A stretch of DNA of 64,000 bases from assembly GCA_964036665.1 (NCBI GenBank), contig OZ038530.1, forward strand, positions 1,612,001-1,676,000, in the 5' to 3' direction. Below the pieces are notes generated by a model that was not told where the DNA came from, made no database searches, and saw nothing but the letters and a program-made list of their open reading frames with translations. Positions 1 to 14,529 of the stretch are shown one piece after another. The DNA is from Gordius sp. MW1 (lineage: Eukaryota > Nematomorpha > Gordioida > Gordea > Gordiidae). The translations under genes and the position numbers were made by a program. Each line of letters starts with the position of its first letter. The stretch's first letter is position 1.

Positions 1-2768
1 GTCACGGAGGGTTACGGATGGTCACGGACGGACAACGGACGGACAACAAAAAGCGAGACACATAAATTGCATAGCAATTAAAAAATAAATAATGTGGCTT
101 TAATTTGCTATCTAAGCATTATTTACGTTGGAAGGACGGACGGACAACGGACGGTCACGGACAGACACGGACGGACAACTGACGGACACGGACGCACAAC
201 GGACGGACAACAAAAAGCGAGCCCATAAATAAAATAAATAATTTGGCTTTAATTTGATATCTATCTAAGCATTATTTAACGGACAACAAAAAGCGAGACA
301 CATAAATTGCATAGCAATTAAAAAATAAATAGTGTGGCTTTAATTTGCTATCTAAGCATTATTTACGTTATAAGGACGGACGGACAACGGACGGTCACGG
401 ACGGACACGGACGGTCACGGACGGACAACAAAAAGCGAGCCCATAAATTGAGTAGCAATTAAAAAAATTAAAAATTTGGCTTTAATTTGATATCTATCTA
501 AGCATTATTTACGTTGGAAGGACGGACGGACAACGGACGGACACGGATGGTCACGGATCGTCACGGACGGTCACGGATGGTCACGGATGGTCACGGACGG
601 TCACGGACGGACACGGACGGACACGGACGGACACGGACGGTCACGAACGGTCACGAACGGTCACGGACGGTCACGGACGGTCACGGACGGACAACGGACG
701 GACAACAAAAAGCGAGACACATAAATTGCATAGCAATTAAAAAATAAATAATTTGGCTTTAATTTGATATCTATCTAAGCATTATTTACGTTAGAAGGAC
801 GGACGGACAACGGACGGACACGGATGGTCACGGACGGTCACGGACGGTCACGGATGGTCACGGATGGTCACGGACGGTCACGGATGGTCACGGACTATCA
901 CGGATGGTCACGGACGGTCACGGATGGTCACGGACGGTCACGGACGGTCACGGATAGTCACGGACGGTCACGGATGGTCACGGACGGTCACGGATGGTCA
1001 CGGATGGTCACGGACGGACAACGGACCCACATCAAAAAGCGAGCCCATAAATTGCATATCAATTAAAAAATAATTAATTTGGCTTTAATTTGCTATCTAA
1101 GCATTATTTACGTTGGAAGGACCGACGGTCACGGATCGTCACGGACGGACAACGGACGGACAACAAAAAGCGAGCCCATAAATTGCATAGCAATTAAAAA
1201 ATAAATAGTTTGGCTTTAATTTGCTATCTAAGCATTATTTACGGACGGTCACGGAAGGTCCTGGACGGTCACAGATGGTCACGGATGGTCACGGACGGAC
1301 AACGAACGGACAACAAAAAGCGAGACACATAAATTGCATAGCAATTAAAAAATAAATAATTTGGCTTTAATTTGATATCTATCTAAGCATTATTTACGTT
1401 GGAAGGACGGACGGACAACGGACGGACACGGACGGTCACAGATGGTCACGGATGGTCACGGATGGTCACGGATGGTCACGGACGGTGACGGATGGTCACG
1501 GACGGTCACGGATGGTCACGGACGGACAACGGATGGACAACAAAAAGCGAGCCCATAAATTGCATAGCAATTAAAAAATAAATAATGTGGCTTTAATTTG
1601 CTATCTAAGCATTATTTACGTTGAAAGAACGGACGGACAACGAACGGTCACGGACAGACACGGACGAACAACTGACGGACACGGACGCACAACGGACGGA
1701 CAACAAAAAGCGAGCCCATAAATTGCATAGCAATTAAAAAATGAATAATTTGGCTTTAATTAAGCATTATTTAGGTTGGAAGGACGGAATGTCACGGATC
1801 GTCACTGATCGTCACGGACGGACAACGAACGGACAACAAAAAGCGAGCCCATAAATTGCATAGCAATTAAAAAATAAATAATTTGGCTTTAATTTGCTAT
1901 CTAAGCATTATTTACGTTGGAAGGACGGACGGTCACGGATGGTCACGGATTGTCACGGACGGTCACGTATGGTCACGGATGGTCACGGACGGTCACGGAT
2001 GGTCACGGACGGTCACGGATAGTCACGGACGGTCACGGATAGTCACGGGCGGTCACGGACGGTCACGGATGGTCACGGACGGTCACGGATGGTCACGGAT
2101 GGTCACGGACGGTTACGGATGGCACGGTACGGTCACGGATGGTCACGGATGGTCACGGACGGACAACAAAAAGCGAGCCCATAAATTGCATAGCAATTAA
2201 AAAATATTCGGCTTTAATTTGCTATCTAAGCATTATTTACGTTGGAAGGACGGACAAACACGGACGGACACGGATGGTCAGGGACGGTCACGGATGGTCA
2301 CGGACGGTCACAGATGGTCACGGACGGTCACAGATGGTCACGGACGGTCACGGACTATCACGGATGGTCACGGACGGTCACGGACGGTCACGGACGGTCA
2401 CGGATGGTCACGGATGGTCACGGACTATCACGGATGGTCACGGACGGTCACGGACGGTCACGGATGGTCACGGACGGTCACGGACGGACACGGACGGTCA
2501 CGGACGGACACGGACGGACAACGGACGGACAAAAAAAGCGAGACCCAAAAAATAAATAATTTGGCTTTAATTTGCTATCTAAGCATTATTTACGTTGGAA
2601 GGACAGACGGACAACGGACGGTCACGGATGGACACGGATGGACACGGACGGACACGGACGGTCACGGATGGTCACGGACGGACAACGGACGGACAATAAA
2701 AAGCGAGACACATAAATTGCATAGCAATTAAAAAAATAAATAATTTGGCTTTAATTTGATATCTATCT

Positions 2769-5275
2769 AAGCATTATTTACGTTGGAAGGACGGACGGAC
2801 AACGGACGGTCACGGACAGACACGGACGGACAACTGACGGACACGGACGCACAACGGACGGACAACAAAAAGCGAGCCCATAAATTGCAGAGCAATTAAA
2901 AAAATAAATAATTTGGCTTTAATTTGATATCTATCTAAGCATTATTTAACGGACAACAAAAAGCGAGACACATAAATTGCATAGCAATTAAAAAATAAAT
3001 AGTGTGGCTTTAATTTGCTATCTAAGCATTATTTACGTTGGAAGGACGGACGGACAACGGACGGTGACGGACGGACACGGACGGTCACGGACGGACAACA
3101 AAAAGCGAGCCCATAAATTGAGTAGCAATTAAAAAAATTAAAAATTTGGCTTTAATTTGATATCTATTTAAGTATTATTTACGTTGGAAGGACGGACGGA
3201 CAACGGACGGACACGGACCGTCACGGATGGTCACGGACGGTCACGGATGGTCACGGATGGTCACGGACGGTCACGGACGGACACGGACGGACACGAACGG
3301 TCACGGACGGTCACGGACGGACACGGACGGACACGGACGGTCACGGACGGTCACGGACGGACAACGGACGGACAACGGACGGACAACAAAAAGCGAGATC
3401 CAAAAATTGCATAGCAATTAAAAAATAAATAATTTGGCTTTAATTTGCTATCTAAGCATTATTTACGTTGGAAGGACGGACGGACAACAGACGGTCACGG
3501 ACAGACACGGACGGACAACTGACGGACACGGACGCACAACTGATGGACAACAAAAAGCGAGACCCAAAAATTGCTAAGCAATTAAAAAATAAATAATTTG
3601 GCTTTAATTTGCTATCTAAGCATTATTTACGTTGGAAGGACGGACGGACAACGGACGGACACGGATAGTCACGGATGGTCACGGATGGTCACGGACGGTC
3701 ACGGACGGTCACGGATAGTCACGGATGGTCACGGACGGTCACGGACGGACAACGGACGGACAACAAAAAGCGAGACCCAAAAAATAAATAATTTGGCTTT
3801 AATTTGCTATCTAAGCATTATTTACGTTGGAAGGACAGACGGACAACGGAAGGTCACGGATGGACACGGATGGACACGAACGGACACGGACGGTCACGGA
3901 TGGTCACGGACGGACAACCGACGGACAATAAAAAGCGAGACACATAAATTGCATAGCAATTAAAAAAATAAATAATTTGGCTTTAATTTGATATCTATCT
4001 AAGCATTATTTACGTTGGAAGGACGGACGGACAACGGACGGTCACGGATGTTCACGGATAGTCACGGATGGTCACGGACGGTCACGGATGGTCACGGACG
4101 GTCACGGACGGTCACGGACGGTCACGGATGGTCACGGACGGACAACGGATGGACAACAAAAAGCGAGCCCATAAATTGCATAACAATTAAAAAATAAATA
4201 ATGTGGCTTTAATTTGCTATCTAAGCATTATTTACGTTGGAAGGACGGACGGACAACGGACGGTCACGGATGGACACGGACGGACACGGACGGTCACGGA
4301 AGGTTACGGATGGTCACGGACGGACAACGGACGGACAACAAAAAGCGAGACACATAAATTGCATAGCAATTAAAAAATAAATAATGTGGCTTTAATTTGC
4401 TATCTAAGCATTATTTACGTTGGAAGAACGGACGGACAACGAACGGTCACGGACAGACACGGACGAACAACTGACGGACACGGACGCACAACGGACGGAC
4501 AACAAAAAGCGAGCCCATAAATTGCATAGCAATTAAAAAATAAATAATTTGGCTTTAATTTGCTATCTAAGCATTATTTACGTTGGAAGGACGGACGGTC
4601 ACGGATGGTCACGGATAGTCACGGACGGTCACGGATGGTCACGGACGGTCATGGACGGTCACGGACGGTCACGGACGGTCACGGATGGTCACGGACGGTC
4701 ACGGATGGTCACGGATGGTCACGGTAGGACAACAAAAAGCGAGCCCATAAATTGCATAGCAATTAAAAAATAAGTAATTTGGCTTTAATTTGCTATCTAA
4801 GCATTATTTACGTTGGAAGGACGGACGGACACGGGACACGGACGGTCACGAATGGTCACGGACGGTCACGGATGGTCACGGATTGTCACGGACTATCACG
4901 GATGGTCACGGACGGTCACGGACGCTCACGGATGGTCACGGACGGTCACGGACGGTCACGGATGGTCACGGACGGTCACAGATGGTCACGGATGGTCACG
5001 GACGGACAACGGACGGACAACAAAAAGCAAGACCCAAAAATTGCATAGCAATTAAAAAATAAATAATTTGGCTTTAATTTGATATCTATCTAAGCATTAT
5101 TTACGTTGGGCAGGACGGACGGACACGGACAAACAACGGACGGTCACGGATGGACACGGACGGTCACGGAGCTTTACGGATGGTCACGGACGGACAACGG
5201 ACGGACAACAAAAAGCGAGACACATAAATTGCATAGCAATTAAAAAATAAATAATGTGGCTTTAATTTGCTATCT
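2769..5275 (+). repeat. Higher-order block, copy 1 (2.5 kb)
   Basis: This multi-cassette block recurs 2507 bp downstream with almost every monomer variant and spacer variant preserved. Shared markers include the zero-array spacer fusion near 2945, the TTGAGTAGC spacer near 3118, the TTGCTAAGC spacer near 3570, and the GGACACGGGACACGG motif near 4830. The boundary is set where spacer subtypes on the two sides begin to agree. Confidence 0.85.
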
Positions 5276-7792
5276 AAGCATTATTTACGTTGGAAGGACG
5301 GACGGACAACGGACGGTCACGGACAGACACGGACGGACAACTGACGGACACTGACGCACAACGGACGGACAACAAAAAGCGAGCCCATAAATTGCAGAGC
5401 AATTAAAAAAATAAATAATTTGGCTTTAATTTGATATCTATCTAAGCATTATTTAACGGACAACAAAAAGCGAGACACATAAATTGCATAGCAATTAAAA
5501 AATAAATAGTGTGGCTTTAATTTGCTATCTAAGCATTATTTACGTTGGAAGGACGGACGGACAACGGACGGTGACGGACGGACACGGACGGTCACGGACG
5601 GACAACAAAAAGCGAGCCCATAAATTGAGTAGCAATTAAAAAAATTAAAAATTTGGCTTTAATTTGATATCTATTTAAGTATTATTTACGTTGGAAGGAC
5701 GGACGGACAACGGACGGACACGGACCGTCACGGATGGTCACGGACGGTCACGGATGGTCACGGATGGTCACGGACGGTCACGGACGGACACGGACGGACA
5801 CGAACGGTCACGGACGGTCACGGACGGACACGGACGGACACGGACGGTCACGGACGGTCATGGACGGACAACGGACGGACAACGGACGGACAACAAAAAG
5901 CGAGATCCAAAAATTGCATAGCAATTAAAAAATAAATAATTTGGCTTTAATTTGCTATCTAAGCATTATTTACGTTGGAAGGACGGACGGACAACAGACG
6001 GTCACGGACAGACACGGACGGACAACTGACGGACACGGACGCACAACTGATGGACAACAAAAAGCGAGACCCAAAAATTGCTAAGCAATTAAAAAATAAA
6101 TAATTTGGCTTTAATTTGCTATCTAAGCATTATTTACGTTGGAAGGACGGACGGACAACGGACGGACACGGATAGTCACGGATGGTCACGGATGGTCACG
6201 GACGGTCACGGACGGTCACGGATAGTCACGGATGGTCACGGACGGTCACGGACGGACAACGGACGGACAACAAAAAGCGAGACCCAAAAAATAAATAATT
6301 TGGCTTTAATTTGCTATCTAAGCATTATTTACGTTGGAAGGACAGACGGACAACGGACGGTCACGGATGGACACGGATGGACACGAACGGACACGGACGG
6401 TCACGGATGGTCACGGACGGACAACCGACGGACAATAAAAAGCGAGACACATAAATTGCATAGCAATTAAAAAAATAAATAATTTGGCTTTAATTTGATA
6501 TCTATCTAAGCATTATTTACGTTGGAAGGACGGACGGACAACGGACGGTCACGGATGTTCACGGATAGTCACGGATGGTCACGGACGGTCACGGATGGTC
6601 ACGGACGGTCACGGACGGTCACGGACGGTCACGGATGGTCACGGACGGACAACGGATGGACAACAAAAAGCGAGCCCATAAATTGCATAACAATTAAAAA
6701 ATAAATAATGTGGCTTTAATTTGCTATCTAAGCATTATTTACGTTGGAAGGACGGACGGACAACGGACGGTCACGGATGGACACGGACGGACACGGACGG
6801 TCACGGAAGGTTACGGATGGTCACGGACGGACAACGGACGGACAACAAAAAGCGAGACACATAAATTGCATAGCAATTAAAAAATAAATAATGTGGCTTT
6901 AATTTGCTATCTAAGCATTATTTACGTTGGAAGAACGGACGGACAACGAACGGTCACGGACAGACACGGACGAACAACTGACGGACACGGACGCACAACG
7001 GACGGACAACAAAAAGCGAGCCCATAAATTGCATAGCAATTAAAAAATAAATAATTTGGCTTTAATTTGCTATCTAAGCATTATTTACGTTGGAAGGACG
7101 GACGGTCACGGATGGTCACGGATAGTCACGGACGGTCACGGATGGTCACGGACGGTCATGGACGGTCACGGACGGTCACGGACGGTCACGGATGGTCACG
7201 GACGGTCACGGATGGTCACGGATGGTCACGGTAGGACAACAAAAAGCGAGCCCATAAATTGCATAGCAATTAAAAAATAAATAATTTGGCTTTAATTTGC
7301 TATCTAAGCATTATTTACGTTGGAAGGACGGACGGACACGGGACACGGACGGTCACGAATGGTCACGGACGGTCACGGATGGTCACGGATTGTCACGGAC
7401 TATCACGGATGGTCACGGATGGTCACGGACGGTCACGGACGCTCACGGATGGTCACGGACGGTCACGGACGGTCACGGATGGTCACGGACGGTCACAGAT
7501 GGTCACGGATGGTCACGGACGGACAACGGACGGACAACAAAAAGCAAGACCCAAAAATTGCATAGCAATTAAAAAATAAATAATTTGGCTTTAATTTGAT
7601 ATCTATCTAAGCATTATTTACGTTGGGCAGGACGGACGGACACGGACAAACAACGGACGGTCACGGATGGACACGGACGGTCACGGAGCTTTACGGATGG
7701 TCACGGACGGACAACGGACGGACAACAAAAAGCGAGACACATAAATTGCATAGCAATTAAAAAATAAATAATGTGGCTTTAATTTGCTATCT
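5276..7792 (+). repeat. Higher-order block, copy 2 (2.5 kb)
   Basis: Tandem copy of the block at 2769-5275, offset 2507 bp. It gains one extra 10-bp monomer near 7400, so its length is about 2517 bp. Scattered point changes are present, such as GACACTGACG near 5347. The high similarity suggests recent duplication or gene conversion. Confidence 0.85.
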
Positions 7793-9549
7793 AAGCATTA
7801 TTTACGTTGGAAGGACGGACGGACAACGGAGGTCACGGACAGACACGGACGGGCAACTGACGGACACGGACGCACAACGGACGGACAACAAAAAGCGAGC
7901 CCATAAATTGCAGAGCAATTAAAAAAATAAATAATTTGGCTTTAATTTGATATCTATCTAAGCATTATTTAACGGACAACAAAAAGCGAGACACATAAAT
8001 TGCATAGCAATTAAAAAATAAATAGTGTGGCTTTAATTTGCTATCTAAGCATTATTTACGTTGGAAGGACGGACGGACAACGGACGGTGACGGACGGACA
8101 CGGACGGTAACGGACGGACAACAAAAAGCGAGCCCATAAATTGAGTAGCAATTAAAAAAATTAAAAATTTGGCTTTAATTTGATATCTATTTAAGTATTA
8201 TTTACGTTGGAAGGACGGACGGACAACGGACGGACACGGACCGTCACGGATGGTCACGGACGGTCACGGATGGTCACGGATGGTCACGGACGGTCACGGA
8301 CGGGCACGGACGGACACGAACGGTCACGGACGGTCACGGACGGACACGGACGGACACGGACGGACACGGACGGTCACGGACGGTCACGGACGGACAACGG
8401 ACGGACAACGGACGGACAACAAAAAGCGAGATCCAAAAATTGCATATCAATTAAAAAATAAATAATTTGGCTTTAATTTGCTATCTAAGCATTATTTACG
8501 TTGGAAGGACGGACGGACAACGGACGGTCACGGATGGACACGGACGGACACGGACGGTCACGGAAGGTTACGGATGGTCACGGACGGACAACGGACGGAC
8601 AACAAAAAGCGAGACACATAAATTGCATAGCAATTAAAAAATAAATAATGTGGCTTTAATTTGCTATCTAAGCATTATTTACGTTGGAAGAACGGACGGA
8701 CAACGAACGGTCACGGACAGACACGGACGAACAACTGACGGACACGGACGCACAACGGACGGACAACAAAAAGCGAGCCCATAAATTGCATAGCAATTAA
8801 AAAATAAATAATTTGGCTTTAATTTGCTATCTAAGCATTATTTACGTTGGAAGGACGGACGGTCACGGATGGTCACGGATAGTCACGGACGGTCACGGAT
8901 GGTCACGGACGGTCATGGACGGTCACGGACGGTCACGGACGGTCACGGATGGTCACGGACGGTCACGGATGGTCACGGATGGTCACGGTAGGACAACAAA
9001 AAGCGAGCCCATAAATTGCATAGCAATTAAAAAATAAATAATTTGGCTTTAATTTGCTATCTAAGCATTATTTACGTTGGAAGGACGGACGGACACGGGA
9101 CACGGACGGTCACGAATGGTCACGGACGGTCACGGATGGTCACGGATTGTCACGGACTATCACGGATAGTCACGGACGGTCACGGACGCTCACGGATGGT
9201 CACGGACGGTCACGGACGGTCACGGACGGTCACGGATGGTCACGGACGGTCACAGATGGTCACGGATGGTCACGGACGGACAACGGACGGACAACAAAAA
9301 GCAAGACCCAAAAATTGCATAGCAATTAAAAAATAAATAATTTGGCTTTAATTTGATATCTATCTAAGCATTATTTACGTTGGGCAGGACGGACGGACAC
9401 GGACAAACAACGGACGGTCACGGATGGACACGGACGGTCACGGAGCTTTACGGATGGTCACGGACGGACAACGGACGGACAACAAAAAGCGAGACACATA
9501 AATTGCATAGCAATTAAAAAATAAATAATGTGGCTTTAATTTGCTATCT
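7793..9549 (+). repeat. Higher-order block, copy 3, internally deleted (1.76 kb)
   Basis: Follows the order of copies 1 and 2 but lacks about 760 bp. After the spacer near 8450 it jumps directly to the cassette matching about 6740 in copy 2. The deletion ends lie in equivalent spacer positions, as expected for unequal homologous exchange between cassettes. It carries private variants such as GGACGGGCACGG near 8300. Confidence 0.8.
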
Positions 9550-10390
9550 AAGCATTATTTACGTTGGAAGGACGGACGGACAACGGACGGTCACGGACAG
9601 ACACGGACGGACAACTGACGGACACGGACGCACAACGGACGGACAACAAAAAGCGAGCCCATAAATTGCAGAGCAATTAAAAAAATAAATAATTTGGCTT
9701 TAATTTGATATCTATCTAAGCATTATTTAACGGACAACAAAAAGCGAGACACATAAATTGCATAGCAATTAAAAAATAAATAGTGTGGCTTTAATTTGCT
9801 ATCTAAGCATTATTTACGTTGGAAGGACGGACGGACAACGGACGGTGACGGACGGACACGGACGGTCACGGACGGACAACAAAAAGCGAGCCCATAAATT
9901 GAGTAGCAATTAAAAAAATTAAAAATTTGGCTTTAATTTGATATCTATTTAAGTATTATTTACGTTGGAAGGACGGACGGACAACGGACGGACACGGACC
10001 GTCACGGATGGTCACGGACGGTCACGGATGGTCACGGATGGTCACGGACGGTCACGGACGGGCACGGACGGACACGAACGGTCACGGACGGTCACGGACG
10101 GACACGGACGGACACGGACGGACAACGGACGGACAACGGACGGACAACAAAAAGCGAGATCCAAAAATTGCATATCAATTAAAAAATAAATAATTTGGCT
10201 TTAATTTGCTATCTAAGCATTATTTACGTTGGAAGGACGGACGGACAACAGACGGTCACGGACAGACACGGACGGACAACTGACGGACACGGACGCACAA
10301 CTGACGGACAACAAAAAGCGAGACCCAAAAATTGCTAAGCAATTAAAAAATAAATAATTTGGCTTTAATTTGCTATCTAAGCATTATTTA
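9550..10390 (+). repeat. Higher-order block, copy 4, partial
   Basis: Begins like copy 3, with an offset of 1757-1758 bp, and shares its private GGGCACGG variant near 10057 and TTGCATATCAATT spacer near 10168. It then continues into the cassette type seen near 5990-6100 in copy 2, which copy 3 lacks. It therefore descends from a copy 3-like relative without the deletion, or was patched by conversion. Confidence 0.7.
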
Positions 10391-10628
10391 CGTTGGAAGG
10401 ACGGACGGACAACGGACGGACACGGATAGTCACGGATGGTCACGGATGGTCACGGACGGTCACGGATAGTCACGGATGGTCACGGACGGTCACGGATGGA
10501 CACGGACGGTCACGGATGGTCACGGATGGTCACGGATGGTCACGGACGGTCACGGATGGTCACGGACGGTCACGGATGTTCACGGACGGTCACGGATGGT
10601 TACGGATCGTCACGGATGGTCACGGACG

Positions 10629-10732
10629 GACAACAAAAAGCGAGCCCATAAATTGCATAGCAATTAAAAAATAAATAATTCGGCTTTAATTTGCTATCTA
10701 AGCATTATTTACGTTGGAAGGACGGACGAACA
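10629..10732 (+). repeat. Satellite spacer, representative copy
   Basis: A typical spacer between two monomer arrays. It holds the 15-bp perfect palindrome AATTGCATAGCAATT (6-bp stem, ATA centre), an A/T block, the segment TTAATTTGCTATCTAAGC and the junction TACGTTGGAAGGACGG. Other spacers differ mainly by TTTGCTATC versus TTTGATATCTATC, by AATTTGGC versus AATGTGGC or AATTCGGC, and by GAGCCCATAA versus GAGACACATAA or GAGACCCAAAAA. Those linked differences define spacer subtypes that can be tracked through the duplications. Confidence 0.95.
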
Positions 10733-10740
10733 CGGACGGA

Positions 10741-11010
10741 CACGGATGGTCACGGACGGTCACGGATGGTCACGGACGGTCACGGACTATCACGGATGGT
10801 CCCGGACGGTCACGGAGGGTCATGGATGGTCACGGACGGTCACGGATGGTCACGGACGGTCACGGACGGTCACGGATGGTCACGGATGGTCACGGACGGT
10901 CACGGACGGTCACGGACGGTCACGGACGGTCACGGACGGTCACGGACGGTCACGGACGGTCACGGACGGTCACAGATGGTCACGGACGGTCACGGATGGT
11001 CACGGACGGA
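10741..11010 (+). repeat. 10-bp monomer array, representative long run
   Basis: About 27 consecutive monomers of GGTCACGGAY with few deviations, among them a CCCGG, an AGGG and a CACAGA variant. The tenth base is the main variable site, C or T. The 10-bp period is not a multiple of three, so 30 bp (three monomers) is the coding period and all three forward frames read the same decapeptide, GHGRSRTVTD and its W/M/I variants. Confidence 0.95.
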
Positions 11011-14000
11011 CAACGGACGGACAATAAAAAGCGAGACACATAAATTGCATAGCAATTAAAAAATAAATAATTTGGCTTTAATTTGATATCTATCTAAGCA
11101 TTATTTACGTTGGAAGGACGGACGGACAACGGACGGTCACGGATGTTCACGGATAGTCACGGATGGTCACGGACGGTCACGAACGGTCACGGACGGTCAC
11201 GGACGGTCGTGGACGGTCACGGATGGTCACGGACGGACAACGGATGGACAACAAAAAGCGAGCCCATAAATTGCATAACAATTAAAAAATAAATAATGTG
11301 GCTTTAATTTGCTATCTAAGCATTATTTACGTTGGAAGGACGGACGGACAACGGACGGTCACGGATGGACACGGACAGACACGGACGGTCACGGAAGGTT
11401 ACGGATGGTCACGGACGGACAACGGACGGACAACAAAAAGCGAGACACATAAATTGCATAGCAATTAAAAAATAAATAATTTGGCTTTAATTTGATATCT
11501 ATCTAAGCATTATTTACGTTAGAAGGACGGACGGACACGGACGGTCACGTATGGTCACGGACGGTCACGGACGGTGACGGATAGTAACGAATGATTACGG
11601 ACGGTCACGGACGGTCACGGATGGTCACGGATGGTCACGGACGGTCACGGATGGTCACGGACAGTCACGGACGGTCACGGACGGTCACGGATGGTCACGG
11701 ACGGTCACGGACGGTCACGAACGGTCACGAACGGTCACGGACGGTCACGGACGGTCACGGACGGACAACGGACGGACAACGGACGGACAACAAAAAGCGA
11801 GACACATAAATTGCATAGCAATTAAAAAATAAATAATTTGGCTTTAATTTGATATCTATCTAAGCATTATTTACGTTGGAAGGACGGACGGACAACGGAC
11901 GGACACGGACGGTCACGGATGGTCACGGACGGTCACGGATGGTCACGGACGGTCACGGACGGACAACGGACGGACAACAAAAAGCGAGACACATAAATTG
12001 CATAGCAATTAAAAAATAAATAATGTGGCTTTAATTTGCTATCTAAGCATTATTTACGTTGGAAGGACGGACGGACAACGGACGGTCACGGACAGACACG
12101 GACGGACACGGACGGTCACGGAAGGTTACGGATGGTCACGGATGGTCACGGACGGTCACGGATGTTCACGGATGGTCACGGATGGTCACGGACGGTCACG
12201 GATGTTCACGGATAGTCACGGATGGTCACGGACGGTCACGAACGGTCACGGACGGTCACGGACGGTCGTGGACGGTCACGGATGGTCACGGACGGACAAC
12301 GGATGGACAACAAAAAGCGAGCCCATAAATTGCATAACAATTAAAAAATAAATAATGTGGCTTTAATTTGCTATCTAAGCATTATTTACGTTAGAAGGAC
12401 GGACGGACAACGGACGGACACGGATGGACACGGACGGACACGGACGGTCACGGAAGGTTACGGATGGTCACGGATGGTCACGGACGGTCACGGATGGTCA
12501 CGGACGGTCACGGACGGACACGAACGGACACGGACGGTCACGGACGGTCACGGACGGACACGGACGGACACGGACGGACAGGGACGGACAACGGACGGAC
12601 AACAAAAAGCGAGACACATAAATTGCATAGCAATTAAAAAATAAATAATGTGGCTTTAATTTGCTATCTAAGCATTATTTACGTTGGAAGGACGGACGGA
12701 CAACGGACGGTCACGGACAGACACGGACGGACAACTGACGGACACGGACGGACAACGGACGGACAACAAAAAGCGAGACCCAAAAATTGCAGTCACGGAC
12801 CATCACGGATGGTCACGAATGGTCACGGACGGACACGGACGGACACGAACGGTCACGGACGGTCACGGACGGACACGGACGGACACGGACGGACACGGAC
12901 GGACACGGACGGTCACGGACGGTCACGTATGGTCACGGCGGTCACGGACGGTCACGGATGGTCACGGACGGTCACGGATGGTCACGGACGGTCACGGACG
13001 GTCACGGATGGTCACGGACGGTCACGGATGGTCACGGATGGATAAAGGACGGACAACAAAAAGCGAGCCCATAAATTGCATAGCAATTAAAAAATAAATA
13101 ATTTGGCTTTAATTTGATATCTATCTAAGCATTATTTACGTTGGAAGGACGGACGGACAACGGACGGACACGGACGGTCACGGATGGTCACGGACGGTCA
13201 CGGATGGTCACGGACGGTCACGGACGGACAACGGACGGACAACAAAAAGCGAGACACATAAATTGCATAGCAATTAAAAAATAAATAATGTGGCTTTAAT
13301 TTGCTATCTAAGCATTATTTACGTTGGAAGGACGGACGGACAACGGACGGTCACGGACAGACACGGACGGACAACTGACGGACACGGACGGACAACGGAC
13401 GGACAACAAAAAGCGAGACCCAAAAATTGCAGTCACGGACGGTCACGGATGGTCACGGATGGTCACGGACGGACACGGACGGACACGAACGGTCACGGAC
13501 GGACACGGACGGACACGGACGGTCACGGACGGTCACGTATGGTCACGGACGGTCACGGATGGTCACGGACGGTCACAGATGGTCACGGACGGTCACGGAT
13601 GGTCACGGATGGTCACGGACGGTCATGGATGGTCACGGACGGTCACGGACGGTCACGGATGGTCACGGACGGTCACGGATGGTCACGGATGGACAAAGGA
13701 CGGACAACAAAAAGCGAGCCCATAAATTGCATAGCAATTAAAAAATAAATAATGTGGCTTTAATTTGATATCTATCTAAGCATTATTTACGTTGGAAGGA
13801 CGGACGGACAACGGACGGACACGGACGGTCACGGATGGTCACGGACGGTCACGGATGGTCACGGACGGTCACGGACGGACAACGGACGGACAACAAAAAG
13901 CGAGACACATAAATTGCATAGCAATTAAAAAATAAATAATGTGGCTTTAATTTGCTATCTAAGCATTATTTACGTTAGAAGGACGGACGGACAACGGACG

Positions 14001-14529
14001 GTCACGAATGGACACGGACGGTCACGGATGGTCACGGAAGGTCACGGATGGTCACGGATGGTCACGGACGGTCACGGATGGTCACGGACGGTCACGGATG
14101 GTCACGGACGGTCACGGACGGTCACGGATGGTCACGGATGGTCACGGATGGTCACGGATAGTCACGGATGGTCACGGACGGTAACGGACGGTCACGGAAC
14201 GACACGGACGGACACGGACGGACAGGGACGGACACAAGCGAGCCCATATATTGCAGAGCAATTAAAAAATAAATCATTTTGGCTTTAATTTGATATGTAT
14301 CTAAGCATTATTTACGTTGGGCAGGACGGACGGACACGGACGGACAACGTACGGACAACATAAAGCGAGCCCATAAATTGCATAGCAATTAAAAAATAAA
14401 TAATTTGGCTTTAATTTGCTATCTAAGCATTATTTAGGTTGGAAGGACGGACGGTCACGGATCGTCACGGACGGACAACGGACGGACAACAAAAAGCGAG
14501 CCCATAAATTGCATAGCAATTAAAAAATA

